DNA of 64,000 nt. It comes from Onchidella celtica (taxonomy: Eukaryota; Mollusca; Gastropoda; Systellommatophora; Onchidiidae). The notes under the pieces were generated by a model, which was given only the letters and a program-made list of their open reading frames with translations, did not search any database and was not told where the DNA came from. This document shows positions 1 through 11,100 of the stretch, piece after piece (within the stretch, counting starts at the first letter, position 1; each line of letters begins with the position of its first letter). Where the stretch lies: the NCBI GenBank assembly GCA_963931925.1, contig OZ007570.1, positions 64,039,370 through 64,103,369 of the forward strand, given 5' to 3'. The translations under genes were made by a program, and so were the position numbers.

Positions 1-2182
1 TCAAAACTCGAAGGCCAGTTGTAGGGAAAGACTCAAGAATATTTTCAGTGAATTTCCCTCTTTGTTTCATCTGGACATCAGTATGTGTACCACCTCATTA
101 TACAGGATTGTGAACATTTTAATGAAACAGTTCTGCTGTCAAGAGGAGGCTGACAGTTCAGTGCAACAACAACGCAGAAAGGTCGCAAAATTGTCGTCGA
201 AGTGAGTGAGCTCACTAGCAGCAATATCTTCAGCACTTGGTGAGTTGAAATATCTGAAGACAATAATATTATGCACCTTTTTGACTGAGCAAAAACATTT
301 TAATGAACATCTGATCCTCTAATGCCAGTGCCTCCGACTTAATGTACAATTACATAATATATCATGTGTTCAACCAGGTGTAAAATAGTCATTTTGATAT
401 TTGTACTGTATTTTCTCTTAGGCATCCATAATAATTATTATGCTTTTTTTCTACCAACCTATCTAGATTTCTTCATCATAGAGATAACAAAATAAATATT
501 ATGGACTGTGAAATACAATCGTATCGCTCTCCAGCTTCTACTCCGCCTTTCTCTCTCACATCACGCCAGTGTTATTATGATCCATTAGGCCTCCGTCATT
601 CATCCGCCTCTATGATGCAAAACAAAATGATAAGCAACAACTAGAACTCTGAAGTTTTGCAGTTGTGACAGAGAAGTGAAGATAAACATAAAGAAAATTA
701 TACTGAAATAGATTCACATTCCATAATACGAACAATCTTTCGTTTTAGACCCACGCACACCGTAGCATTTTGGTAACTGAGAAGTCACTAGGCTGGGCCT
801 CCAATGAACCTGGCCTACTTTCCGGCTGGCTGGCCTGTATATCAGGCCGTCTAGGCCCACTCCCATTATTAGTACTAACCCGCCCCAGGGCTATTGTATT
901 GGTTACTTCCCTTCCCAATCGATACTGAAGGGTCATGCCCTTTGACCTTAGCCGCGGAGCTATGCCGCCAGGCTAACATGTGTATGACACACCACTAGAT
1001 ACATAAAGTAATGTGTACATTCCTTAAAATGAAACTGTCCTTCACACACCTACGAAACTCATAGAAGCATAATACACCTGGATAACTATAATACATGCAC
1101 ATGATATATATATATATATGTCGGCGAGACTCATTGCAACATGTGTAGACTCACTGAAACGTTGTTCATCCACCGCCGCACATAGGACAATCCTGGGGCT
1201 CACCCATGTGAGGCCCAACTAATATTATACATCTCCAATAGGCCTACATGTAATTAATTACACATCTTAAACATTAAACACACAATCACAATCACACTGC
1301 TCTCTATAGCATAGTGGCACTGGCAAGGTACACAAATACCCGTAATACAATCAAGTGTATAGTGCCGCTCGCTATAACATAAGCCATCCACATCAACATG
1401 TCAGGAAATCCTCACTGCCTACTACAACAAGGCAATGCTACACATACACTATATATATGCACACAAGCAAATCGTGATAGCTTGGTTAGCGAGCCATCAT
1501 TATCATCTAGCACCGCAAACGTTAACTTTGACAATAAAGTCACAATATCAAGACACTGCACTGCACCGCGCATCCTACACGTCTAATGACAATGGCAATT
1601 ACCGTTGAGCCGGACTCATAATAGTCTCTGTAGATCAGCATTCTCTACGCGGCATCCAAGAAGGAGGGGGGGGGTGGGTGCGCAAATTAAAGTCACTTCT
1701 AATATAATAGTCTCCAACTTACCCAAAGTTTCTCCGGGTCCTGTGCTACCGCTTCATGCCTTATGGGGCGGGGTGGCGATGGCAAGCGTCGGCAAGCCTC
1801 TGAGCTGCTACGGGCCCGGGTTGCTGGTCTGGGTTCACTGTGCCGTCGGCTCTTGTCTCTGCGTCTTTGATGGAGTGTGTTGACCACTCGAACTCGCATC
1901 TTATTTATGAGCCAGCGCGGACGTCCGAGAGAGCTATTACGTAGTCCAGTGTTTGGACAAGTGAAAGGCTCGGACATGGAGTCCAGCCCGACAATAAAAC
2001 TGGTTAGGGTCCTAACACAATCGAATTTACAGTACGGTTAAAAGGGTGCACACAAAAGTCAATTAGGTATCCCAGTAAACTGCAGAAATTACTCTAACGT
2101 CCCCTCCAGCTATAATTGAATAAATTTGACCCAGGTTGGAATTATCGGGGATAACATGCGTCTAACTCATAGTTTGCTTTAA
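1..2182. other. No recognised gene
   Basis: I see no coding region that I can support here. A short (TA)n run lies near 1,107-1,118. A GC-richer block at about 1,640-1,990 has no homology I recognise and no convincing open frame. The two overlapping short frames there lack protein-like composition. Confidence 0.5.
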
Positions 2183-2539
2183 ATCCGAGACCCTCTTATT
2201 AATTATTTCAATAGGATATGTGCATCAAAGTACAACAAAATTGGTACCATTATAAATTGGAAACTTGCTGCTAAAATTCTAACTGACTACTTATACCAGA
2301 AACCCGGTAATAGTTTTAATATAAATTTTCAAAGTGTCAGGACTAACAACATTCGACAATTTTGTGCGGGATACTTTCGTCCATTAATACGACGTATCTC
2401 CATTGATAACAAACGTTATCATGAGTACCCATTTTGTACCGATAGGGTATTGTCTACTCTCAAAAATGAATTCGGGTTCCCGTCTTTCTGTCGGTGGATA
2501 ACAACGAAGGAGCGAGTTGTAAGAAACTTAAAGCCATGA
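2183..2539 (+). CDS. Unidentified 118-codon open frame, possible internal exon
   Basis: An open frame of 118 codons runs from just after a TAA to a TGA and contains no in-frame ATG. Its composition looks like real protein: aromatic and basic residues are mixed, with Cys in FCAGYF, PFCTD and FCRWIT. An acceptor-like ttatttcaatag ends at 2,214 and a strong donor-like gtaaga starts at 2,519. The stretch 2,215-2,518 could therefore be an internal exon of a host gene or of a decayed mobile element. I do not recognise the family and assign no function. The absence of a start codon and of visible partner exons keeps confidence low. Confidence 0.25.
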   Translation: MRDPLINYFNRICASKYNKIGTIINWKLAAKILTDYLYQKPGNSFNINFQSVRTNNIRQFCAGYFRPLIRRISIDNKRYHEYPFCTDRVLSTLKNEFGFPSFCRWITTKERVVRNLKP

Positions 2540-3569
2540 TACAAGAGTTGGAAGCCCGGTGGTCAACATTTCCAACTGACCAATCAAAATGCGCGCTTTT
2601 CACCGTGATGTGAATAACGGGTCCCGCGCTAGTATTACAAGGGAAATAATCCAATTAATGGTACTCGGCCAAGTGTCCATAAACTACTATGAGTGGCCGT
2701 CCCTCACTCACGCACCAGAGTTACCATGAAAGCACATTAAAAATAGAAAGTCGTTCATCCTCTCACACTTATGCTGCGGATTCTTGAAAAGGCTGAAGGG
2801 CGTGGATGTTATAATTAATCATTTATTGATTATTAGCAAACATAATTATCTGAGAGGTGTTGAAATAATACGCATGAGTGAAATTCAAAACACAAATTAC
2901 GAGATTTTAAAAGAGAAAGAAACGACGTACGAGCATGAATAGGAGTCGAGGTTCGCATCCGCTGTCGCTCTTGGGGGTGAAAAGAGCAGTGCGTCTCGGT
3001 CACGGACAGCGTTTGTCCTTTAAGGGGGGAAGGTTTTAAATAAACTTCAAAATAAAAAAAAGGCGGCGCAATGGAGTTAATATAACCTATATTCTTCTTC
3101 TTTTTTAACTATATGATGTTGTTTTTAATATCTAAATTAATGTGTATTTGGGCGAGGGAGACCACGAATCATAATTTCTGGAAGCGTATCGAATAGCTGT
3201 TCACACTAACGGTACATTAATTTTAGTTAATCGTCCATTTATTCAGGTACCGTAGCTTTAATTAGGCACTTGATTCAAAGGTTCTCACGCCGCATTAGTT
3301 TCTCGGATCTTCTCCATTTCAAGGCGTGTACCAGATATCTTTCCCATGTGTCACTGATGCCTATTATTACATTTTAAGAAGAACTCGTAGAAATGTCTTC
3401 CTGGTCCATTTCCTTCTGATAAATGGTTAAAAGGAATCATCCACACAAGAGTGTCTTGACAGGAAAGATCCCACTTTCGGGTCTCATCAGTATGACAGAA
3501 CTCAAACTAATCCAAGTTGCAATTTACAAACAAAATAATAAATAATAATGGTTGGTTGGCATCCGTCTG
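2540..3569. other. No recognised feature
   Basis: AT-rich sequence with no open frame of protein-like composition and no repeat boundary that I can define. Confidence 0.4.
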
Positions 3570-3900
3570 TCTCGAAAGCCTTTGGGGTTGTGCTCTGGAT
3601 GTCTGTATGTTTGTCTAGTACAGCGTCGTGTGTGGCTGGACAAGCCTATCCGGGAGTGACAGTCCTTTCCACAGATGATGCAGCCAGAGCATAACGCTGG
3701 TTTGTCTGTTCGGGCGGGAATCTTTCTTCTTTTCCGCATTGCTTCGACCTATTGCTTAAGCGTCTCTTCATGTAGTGAGAGACATTGCTTCACTGACTGC
3801 CCCCAGCGCGTTCTGTCTGAGGCAGCGGCGCCCTATGACTTCGCCTCGATGCCCAGGGTCTGCGGGTCCCTCTTGCACACAGCCTTGTAGTGCAGGTGGG
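3570..3900 (-). mobile_element. LINE 3'-end fragment with C-terminal zinc finger
   Basis: One minus-strand frame reads through this block with two in-frame stops. It shows the usual C-terminus of a non-LTR retrotransposon: a Trp/Arg-rich segment (DRTRWGQSVKQCL), a basic linker (MRKRRKIPART), then a zinc knuckle of the form C-x2-C-x12-H-x4-C (IICGKDCHSRIGLSSHTRRC). This finger is typical of LINE ORF2 tails. The frame ends beside an ATT/ATTT-rich run at about 3,530-3,550, which fits a LINE 3' tail. The element is heavily 5'-truncated and inactive. It resembles, but is not the same family as, the LINE at 52,649. Confidence 0.7.
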
Positions 3901-5500
3901 GTCTAGCTGTTGGATCATGGACGTTTTACCTCCACTAACAATAAGAACATAATAATAATGGTAACAACAAGAGTGGGGGTGCAACAAAGTACAGTCAAAC
4001 AGGAGCCGCCAACTTCATGATCTGCATGTATAATGCTATTGTTGAATCTAAAATTAATGAAAAATTGAAACCAGTTACCATGTCTACGGACAAGGCGCCA
4101 TTATTGTCATTATTATTTTAACGAAACAATGTATTGTAAATTAGCATGGAGCCAATCTCTGGCACACCGGAATTTGTCCTCTTGATTTCAAGTCTTTTCT
4201 TGAGTTGGCGTAAGTCTGACGCGAATCTGATGCCTCAGCCAACATAACAGGCCTATACCATTAATTTTTTTGACACAATTTTCTTCCCTCACCAGCAATG
4301 ACCTGGCTGTAGAAATCGACACGGAATGTCTCATCTTTGGAGTCATTTTTATCTTATTTCTCAAGAAATTTGTGACGGCTATATTGTTCAGATTTGATTT
4401 TCATTCTAAATGTTAGGACTGACACACGACCAACAGACACACTGAAAGACACACAAAATTAATCTATGCCTACCACTGATAGTCGAACCAAGAGCTCAAG
4501 GAAAAGGCGTAAAAAAAAATATTAATAAATCAGGCCTTCGGGCGTGGTCGTAATTGTGGTAATGAGGTTTATAAGTGTCTCTAATCATTTCATCATTGAC
4601 GTAGTGCACGTTAAAGTACAATTTAAAATGAAAAAATAAAAACTATAATTGAGAGGGGGAAAAAAACGAATCTGAAGTTAAAATACAAATTTGAAGAAGT
4701 GCTATTTTGTTTGTATGTAACATTGTTACATGCTATTTCTTACTGTTATCGTTATTTGCACTTCAGATAATAATGTTAAAACAGTATTTTAAAATGTCCC
4801 TTTTGTTGTTCGCTTCACTAATCGTAGAAGTGTAGACTCAAATTACTGAGCACAGGAGGGTGGGGTTGCCAAAGGTAAATGGGAAGAAAGGGGTCTGAGA
4901 CCACTCATCATATAGCGGAGCAACTGTGCATCAATGAGAGGAAGTAAGGATTCCTGAAGGCTCATTGTTTTCGGGTAGTAAAAGATAAATGTTAAGAATT
5001 TAGCGACGCCTTCAGATTTGTGATATTTTGGCCGGAGATGTTAAAACGTGTTTGTTGTCTTCCTGGAAAGGTAAGAATGGCGGGACTACTTGGAAATACA
5101 TGCACAACTAATTCAATAAAACTTCGTTTCAAATTCAGGATTTGATATGGAGGACAGATAGGTCTATCAGTGTCACCGCCTTTAATTTCAGTACAACCTA
5201 CAATTTGGAATTTGAATGTTTTTGTTATCACAAACTAGTTTTCTTTGCATTAGGGAAAAGGGAAGACAAAAATCGAGTGAACATGAAATGGTAAAAATCT
5301 GAATGGGAAAGACAAAGAAAGCTGGAAACATGAGCATGGTATTTCCAGTTCTCACAAAATCAAGAAGAACACTGTATTGAACTGCGTCCAAGAGGACTGC
5401 GAAACACCCATTTCACGACTTGGCGAGCTCTTTAAACTTACAAGTTCGGACTAGGTAAGATTTGTTTACTTCCTCTTTTGGCTCGTGTGGCTGTTGCAGG
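3901..5500. other. No recognised feature
   Basis: AT-rich non-coding sequence. Short frames on both strands at about 4,990-5,390 look like chance openings, and no motif or splice pattern supports them. Confidence 0.4.
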
Positions 5501-5509
5501 TACGAAAGG

Positions 5510-6470
5510 TAGATCTAGATCTATGCAAGGAAGCTTCTCGTGTACATTAATTGTTTTTTCTTTGGTATTCCATTTTTATGCTACCATATGGAAGGGTGTC
5601 AGTGATTTATTTTAGGGGGAGGAGTACCTTACTCGAGCGCCACTTTTTGATAAAAAACCCTAGATCTAGAATCTATATATTTTTTCGGTAGATCTAGAGC
5701 TACTTATTAAGGGAGGAGTATGCATGTGTTTATTTGACAAGTGTAGATCTATAATAATCTATTCTAGATTTTAGATTATAAGAAGATTATTATAATAGAC
5801 TCTAGATCTAGTCTATTTAGATCTAGGGATTATACTTAGTAAGGTCTAGATCTAGATCTAGGCCTATAGGCCTACATATTTATTATGGCAGATTCCTTGA
5901 CCATAATTGAGAAGTAGAACTAGATCTAGATCTAGCCTTGATCTCTAGATCTATCCCAGAAACAAAACAAAAAAATTAAATTCCTTTAACATGGTGTCAT
6001 GGTTATGTAACAGACATGTTATAGATATCATATATTAGATCTAGAGTCTAGATCTAGATTCTAGGCCTATATCAAAAGAAAGGAAATTTAAAGCTGAAAT
6101 CAAATCCGCAAGAATTAAGAGCAACAGGCTCTTGGTTCACAAGTTAGGTCTACAGTCCATTTTGTACGAGTACAGTAAGAGGTTAGGCCTACCTGTTGAG
6201 AAAGGTTAGGACTACCCGTTGAGATCAGCATGGAAGTGTTCATATAATTCACTTTTATAAATTGCATCTAAATTTCATTTAATGTAGATCTAGATCTACT
6301 TGAAATAGTCTCTCAAGAATGTCTTCTACTCCATTTAAATAATTTGGCGTTATAAAATTGTAAAAAGGCATGATATGTGGTTTTTGTTTGTGGTAGGCTA
6401 AATGTGGATCTTGAGAAACCTGAAAAAAAAAAAAAGAACTAGATCTATAGAAGTCTAGACTAGATCTACC
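5510..6470. repeat. Field of AGATCTAGATCT self-complementary repeats
   Basis: Over almost 1 kb the motif TAGATCTAGATC and its variants recur in clusters: about 5,510-5,525, 5,660-5,700, 5,740-5,875, 5,920-5,955, 6,036-6,065, 6,285-6,300 and 6,440-6,470. The unit combines two 6-bp palindromes (AGATCT and TCTAGA), so each cluster reads the same on both strands and could fold back. It behaves as an interrupted microsatellite. The same motif returns at 61,060-61,110 and 62,090-62,125. Confidence 0.85.
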
Positions 6471-6630
6471 TACAATTTTGTTTTATTAAAAATACAATCT
6501 GCTCCTATTACTTTTACACCTTCTTGCCTATTATTTCCAGTCACACACTAGCATGCAAATGAAAAGAAACCATTTAAACAAAGCCATATAGTCAATATAG
6601 ACAAAGATATTCAAGTCTATTTTTGAAAAA

Positions 6631-6825
6631 TTATGACATTTTTAAAAAATGGTGCCCTCTCCTGTCAACTCTTGGTCTTGGGGCTTCCAAGATTCTCATG
6701 TCTTTAACATTGCTGTCCTTATTGTTCAGGACAACTATTTCCTCAATATCTGGGTAGAAGAATGTCCCCTTTTGCCTGAGGAAGGACACTGTCATATCTC
6801 TGCCTTCCAGAGGTCCGCTGACAAC
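6631..6825 (-). CDS. Terminal exon of the SH3/chromo-like gene
   Basis: It begins after ttcag at 6,827-6,826 in phase 0 (VVSGPLEGRD...) and ends with a stop at 6,631. It encodes 64 residues: the second half of the barrel and a basic C-terminus. Confidence 0.55.
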   Translation of the reverse strand, partial: VVSGPLEGRDMTVSFLRQKGTFFYPDIEEIVVLNNKDSNVKDMRILEAPRPRVDRRGHHFLKMS

Positions 6826-7271
6826 CTGAAATATTACAATCAAAATACAGAATCCTGAATTTTTTATCCAATGTCATGGAAATTATCTTATTGAAGTTTG
6901 GAGGTACCTATAATATTATTACCATGTGATTACTGTGATGTATCATAATTCTGATTTTGGTCATTTGGACTCACCACGCCACAGTGAGACTGTGTTTCCC
7001 TGCCACAGAGGAAGTCCACTTCAACGAAATCTCCAATTTTGGCAGTTGTAGTGTTGGGTGTACTGTTGAGAGAAAGGACTTTGGTAATAAATGCACATTA
7101 TATACATATATAAAAGGACTGTTTCTGAGCAACATGAAAATAATGTCATAGCCATGAAAGTATAAAAATTAAGAGCTCAGATTGTTTCTCAATGCCTCAC
7201 AGTTTGCATACCTTGTTGATGGCTCATCATGTGGATCTGTGGCACTGACGGCCTTCAGGTCATCTTTTCCT
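6631..7271 (-). CDS. 3' end of a multi-exon gene with SH3/chromo-like C-terminal domain (partial)
   Basis: Three minus-strand exons join in phase with consensus splice sites: 7,271-7,212, 7,062-6,975 and 6,825-6,631. The last ends at a TGA. The joined segment of about 113 residues has an acidic linker (GKDDLKAVSATDPHDE). A predicted small beta-barrel follows, starting GDFVEVDFLCGRE and ending FFYPDIEEIVVL, then a basic tail (RPRVDRRGHHFLK). Barrels with this G-x-F/W-V-x-V ... F-x-x-P-x-x-E-D/E-I layout occur in many uncharacterised invertebrate proteins and some transposon-associated ones. The first visible exon starts with one base completing a codon, so more exons must lie upstream, towards or overlapping EEF1AKMT1. 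No function is assigned. Confidence 0.55.
6975..7062 (-). CDS. Penultimate exon of the SH3/chromo-like gene
   Basis: It lies between acceptor ctcaacag (AG at 7,064-7,063) and donor gtgagt (from 6,974). Eighty-eight nt complete a split Ser codon and then encode 29 codons, including GDFVEVDFLCGRETQSHCGV. Confidence 0.55.
7212..7271 (-). CDS. Upstream internal exon of the SH3/chromo-like gene
   Basis: It lies between acceptor ccttttag and donor gtatgc. Sixty nt encode an acidic linker (GKDDLKAVSATDPHDEPST). The phase matches the next exon exactly. Confidence 0.5.
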
Positions 7272-7972
7272 CTAAAAGGCAAATGAAGAGGATTAAAATT
7301 ACATACAATATAGATACTTTTGTACTGGTCCAGCAGATAAAAACAGAAAATGGAGTAATTACAAACCTTAAATATTTAAACTATACAATGATAATCTATT
7401 AAATACATTATGCTTGTTTCAGTTTGAAGGTATCAAACTGTCCGGTATACAATTGGCTGCTGCATTGTCCATTGACGAAATATTATAAAAACCACAGAAA
7501 AACTGTGGGATCGCAGCAGGGCTGCAATGTCAAAGTTGGGCAAAAACTAAAAGAAAAAGTTGTATAGCAAAGCCCTGCATAGGAAATAATACCCAAACAA
7601 TACAATGCAAATTAAAAGAGAAGACAGAAAATATTCGATATTTCGGCTTTTGCCTTTATCAAGAAAAAAAAAAACAGAGATAAAGAAGAAAAATGGAACA
7701 CTTCCATACATTGGCAGACCTGCTTTTGTGTTGCTGATGAAGCAAGAACTCGCAGATAAGTACACATATTCTGTTTCGATCTTCCTATTGTAATCTTTTA
7801 TTGTTCGATTGTTTTATCTGTTCCATTTTTCTTTTTTGTCAGTTTTTTTTTCCCTTTTTTTCAGTTTTTTCTTAGATGTGTTATCATGAAATAGGTGACA
7901 CCTCTTACATTTATAGAGCATGGATTGCAAAGCTTTTCATTGTGTTTAATCAAGCCTTTCTTTCTGTTTCAG
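7272..7972. other. Intergenic or intronic gap between divergent genes
   Basis: No exon was recognised. EEF1AKMT1 has a splice acceptor at 7,971-7,972 before its start codon, and the minus-strand gene must continue upstream of 7,271. The 5' parts of the two genes therefore probably overlap or share this region. Confidence 0.4.
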
Positions 7973-8003
7973 ACTGACCCACACATTTCTAAGAAAGCTT
8001 AGA

Positions 8004-8150
8004 ATGTCAGATTCAGATGATGAACCGCAGCTGTCAGCACATGCTCTTGCAGCTCTGCAGGAATTTTACAAAGAGCAAGAAGAAGAGGAGGAAAAGCTCA
8101 GTGAGGCATTATCAGGAAATGTGGATAAGTTTCAGCCACAGGAAGATTGG
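8004..8150 (+). CDS. EEF1AKMT1: EEF1AKMT1 coding exon 1
   Basis: It encodes 49 codons, M1 to W49, and ends EDW before donor gtaaat. A very acidic segment ([11 protein letters not shown]) occupies residues 24-34. The exon itself begins at 7,973 after the acceptor, so 7,973-8,003 is 5' UTR. Confidence 0.93.
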
Positions 8151-11100
8151 GTAAATTTAAAGCACTTTAGTCCGTATGTTGTAAGATGAACACCCAGATT
8201 TTCTGTGAGATAAAATCATTATAAGCTGCTGAAGTGCAATCAAAGATATAGGTATGAATAAGATAGGATATGACATCTGATGCTTTTTGTATGTGTAGAT
8301 TTTGCACGGCCACAAAGTTAAATAGAGAAAATACTGAATTGTGCACGCTAGTCAGCTATCATTGTAGGCTTTGATTGAAATTGCTTATTTGCAGTTGTAA
8401 CTTCAGTGGCTGTAGAAAAACTGACCAATTTTTTCTAAGTAGCAAAAGCATGTGACAAAATCATATTATTTATTCATTTATCATCATTATACATGTACCA
8501 AGCACTTTTTTCATGCAGTGCGCCTTGGGCCTCGCCTCTGAACAACACAATTAGAGTGCACACTTTTTTCAGAGGTGTGAAGAAGGCATTCTCCTGTCTT
8601 ATTAGTGGGAAAAGAGCTAGATACTTGTCTAATGATATACAACAACTAATATAAATCTAACTGGGCAAAGATAAGAGCGCCTTATGAGCCATCGTAAGAA
8701 AAACTGCTGAATCTTTCTTGACTTCTCTGTACAAGAGTTTCTGAGAGTATAAGATAAGATAAGATAAGATAAGATAAGATAAATTTTATTCGTCCTTGTA
8801 CAAGGAAATTTGTTTTGATCATTAAATACATAACAATATAGTTACAGAAGCAGAAAGTATGATACATAGCGCGCACACACACATATATACACACACACTG
8901 ATAAATTAACTAAATTAACAAAATTAACAGTATACATATCTATACAGCAAAGAGAGTTTTATGAATGTAGTCATGTGGCTGAAATGTCCAAAATTGAGCA
9001 AGTACTTAACAGGTAGTAATACTCGCAGATAGTGGAGAAAGAAATGGACTTGATCTTAGAGGAAGAGCAGGAGTAGCATAGCACAGGGCTAGAATAGAAC
9101 AATCTTTGTTGAATTCATGATGGTGTTCCAGTAAATTATAAAATGGCCATTATGTGACCACAGCAACCCAGGGAATAAAAAAGATGCAGGAGATGCACAA
9201 ATTTAAAAAAGGAAATGATGAAATGTGCCTGGACTTCATGGCTGTGAGCATTGTACATTTGAATATGAATTATCACTGACTTTGAGTTTAATTATGGTAC
9301 TGTTGGCAATGAACCAAATTTATCTTGTCACTAAAATCATCTCATTGATTTTTTTTTCTTTCTTTTTTTTTTTTTTTGAATTTTTATTTTCCAATTTTGC
9401 ATTCAATTTTTATGTCGAAAACTTATTGTTGCCAGTATGTTGTTGGCATGTTTGCCTTTTTTTTTTCTCTTTTCACTCATGTCATCTTTATTTTTACGCA
9501 CTTTTCATTCTTTTGATGTCTTATCATTCAGGCTGTAAAATGTAGATATGTACAGGACCTTACTGAGATGGTGCGGGGAGCCAGAACCAGTCTGATGATG
9601 TTCATTCAGTGAAATCATTTTGTCCTTTTGAGAAATCAGATTGGGAGGTTGAATTTCTGTTATTGATATTACTGAATCGACCCTAAAATTTGGATCATAC
9701 TTCATGCAGTTGTGTTTATGATAAAGATACATGAATTTATTTCTCATTTGACAGCAACTGAGTCAGTTTTGGTATGACAACAGAACTGCAGAGATGCTTG
9801 CAAAGGAGGCATTAGCTGTTGCAGGCTCAGGTGGAAGGTGATCATTTGTCAGATTTTATAAACAAAAGGATACTACATGTCCAGGGGTATTTGCCATTTT
9901 GTTGTATCGACATTTTGCGGATTTTGAGGTTTTTGTCATGAAAATGGTTCTTTCACTTCTAATTTCATTATGTGTAAGTGTCACTGCAAACGTTTAAAAA
10001 CTTTATGAGGTGTGTGTTTGTGACATAATGTCCTCTGATTCTACACAACTCATCAAAGTTTCGATCCTCATTTTCTTGAAAACACAAAAATGCACATACA
10101 ACAATATGGAAAATACCCGACAATATATGTAACTGTTATAGTAGACCTCAAGTATAACAGCCATGGATTGAACAGGACCTCGGGTACAACAGCATAATTT
10201 ATAATCCCCATTTCATACTCTCGTCTCACATGTAATTCACAAAGGTGGCAAATAAAGCACGCACACCTCTAATACAACAGCATTTTTTGTTCCGATGTCA
10301 TGGAATACATAGAGCAAAATATTGCATAGTTGAGACATCTGTCGGGAGATGGGCTGAGAGGGAATACGCGAGGGGGGGATGATAATGTTATGGCCAGTTG
10401 CCAGTCCTATGTGTGTACTCATGTGAGATTGTGTAACTGTATGAGGTAGAGTGGTGAGATGGCCACACACCGTGGAAGTGGGCAATGACACAAGACTAGT
10501 CACACAAGTTAGTCCTTTGTGTGAACGTATAGTCAATCAGGTAAACAGAGACTTGGAGTAAAAATAAGGGAGTGGTCATTCTACATGCACTCATGTGTCG
10601 ATCTATGCCTGTCCAAGACAGTGGTCACTAACTTGCTAGCTACCTTTTAAGTGAACACATCACCATTCACTTTTTGAGAAAGAGAAACTGCACTGCGATA
10701 TACTGATGGCAACGAAGAAGAGAAAATGATTTTCTCTTGAAATGAAGGCAAAATTAATTGAAGAGGTGGAGGGGTGTAAAAAACAAGGCATAAATCCGTA
10801 GGGGCAATGAAATTTCTTCCAGGACAAGCCCTCAATTTACGTGAGTGGTTTCCCTTCTACTTTGCCTATAACAGGACTTGCTTAAAAACTTTACATGTTA
10901 ACGCCATTGTTCCAAGTTTCACTGTATTGATAAAAAACAAAAATCATCTGCACCTACAGTTGGGCATGTTGAATCCTTTGATCTGGCCTCTTCGTGAATG
11001 AATGATGCAAACATTACTTTTTTTTTTGCTCTCCATAATATGCATAAATGAGAGAATTCTTCAAATACATACGTTTTACCACAAAAACAGACAAAATTGT

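Noticed and set aside
1605-1977. Two opposing 92-codon frames in a GC-richer patch
   Set aside because: The frames overlap head-on with no recognisable product; the GC content alone keeps both open.
9225-9545. 106-codon plus-strand frame rich in Phe/Leu
   Set aside because: Produced by T-rich low-complexity sequence inside an EEF1AKMT1 intron; no domain or splice support.
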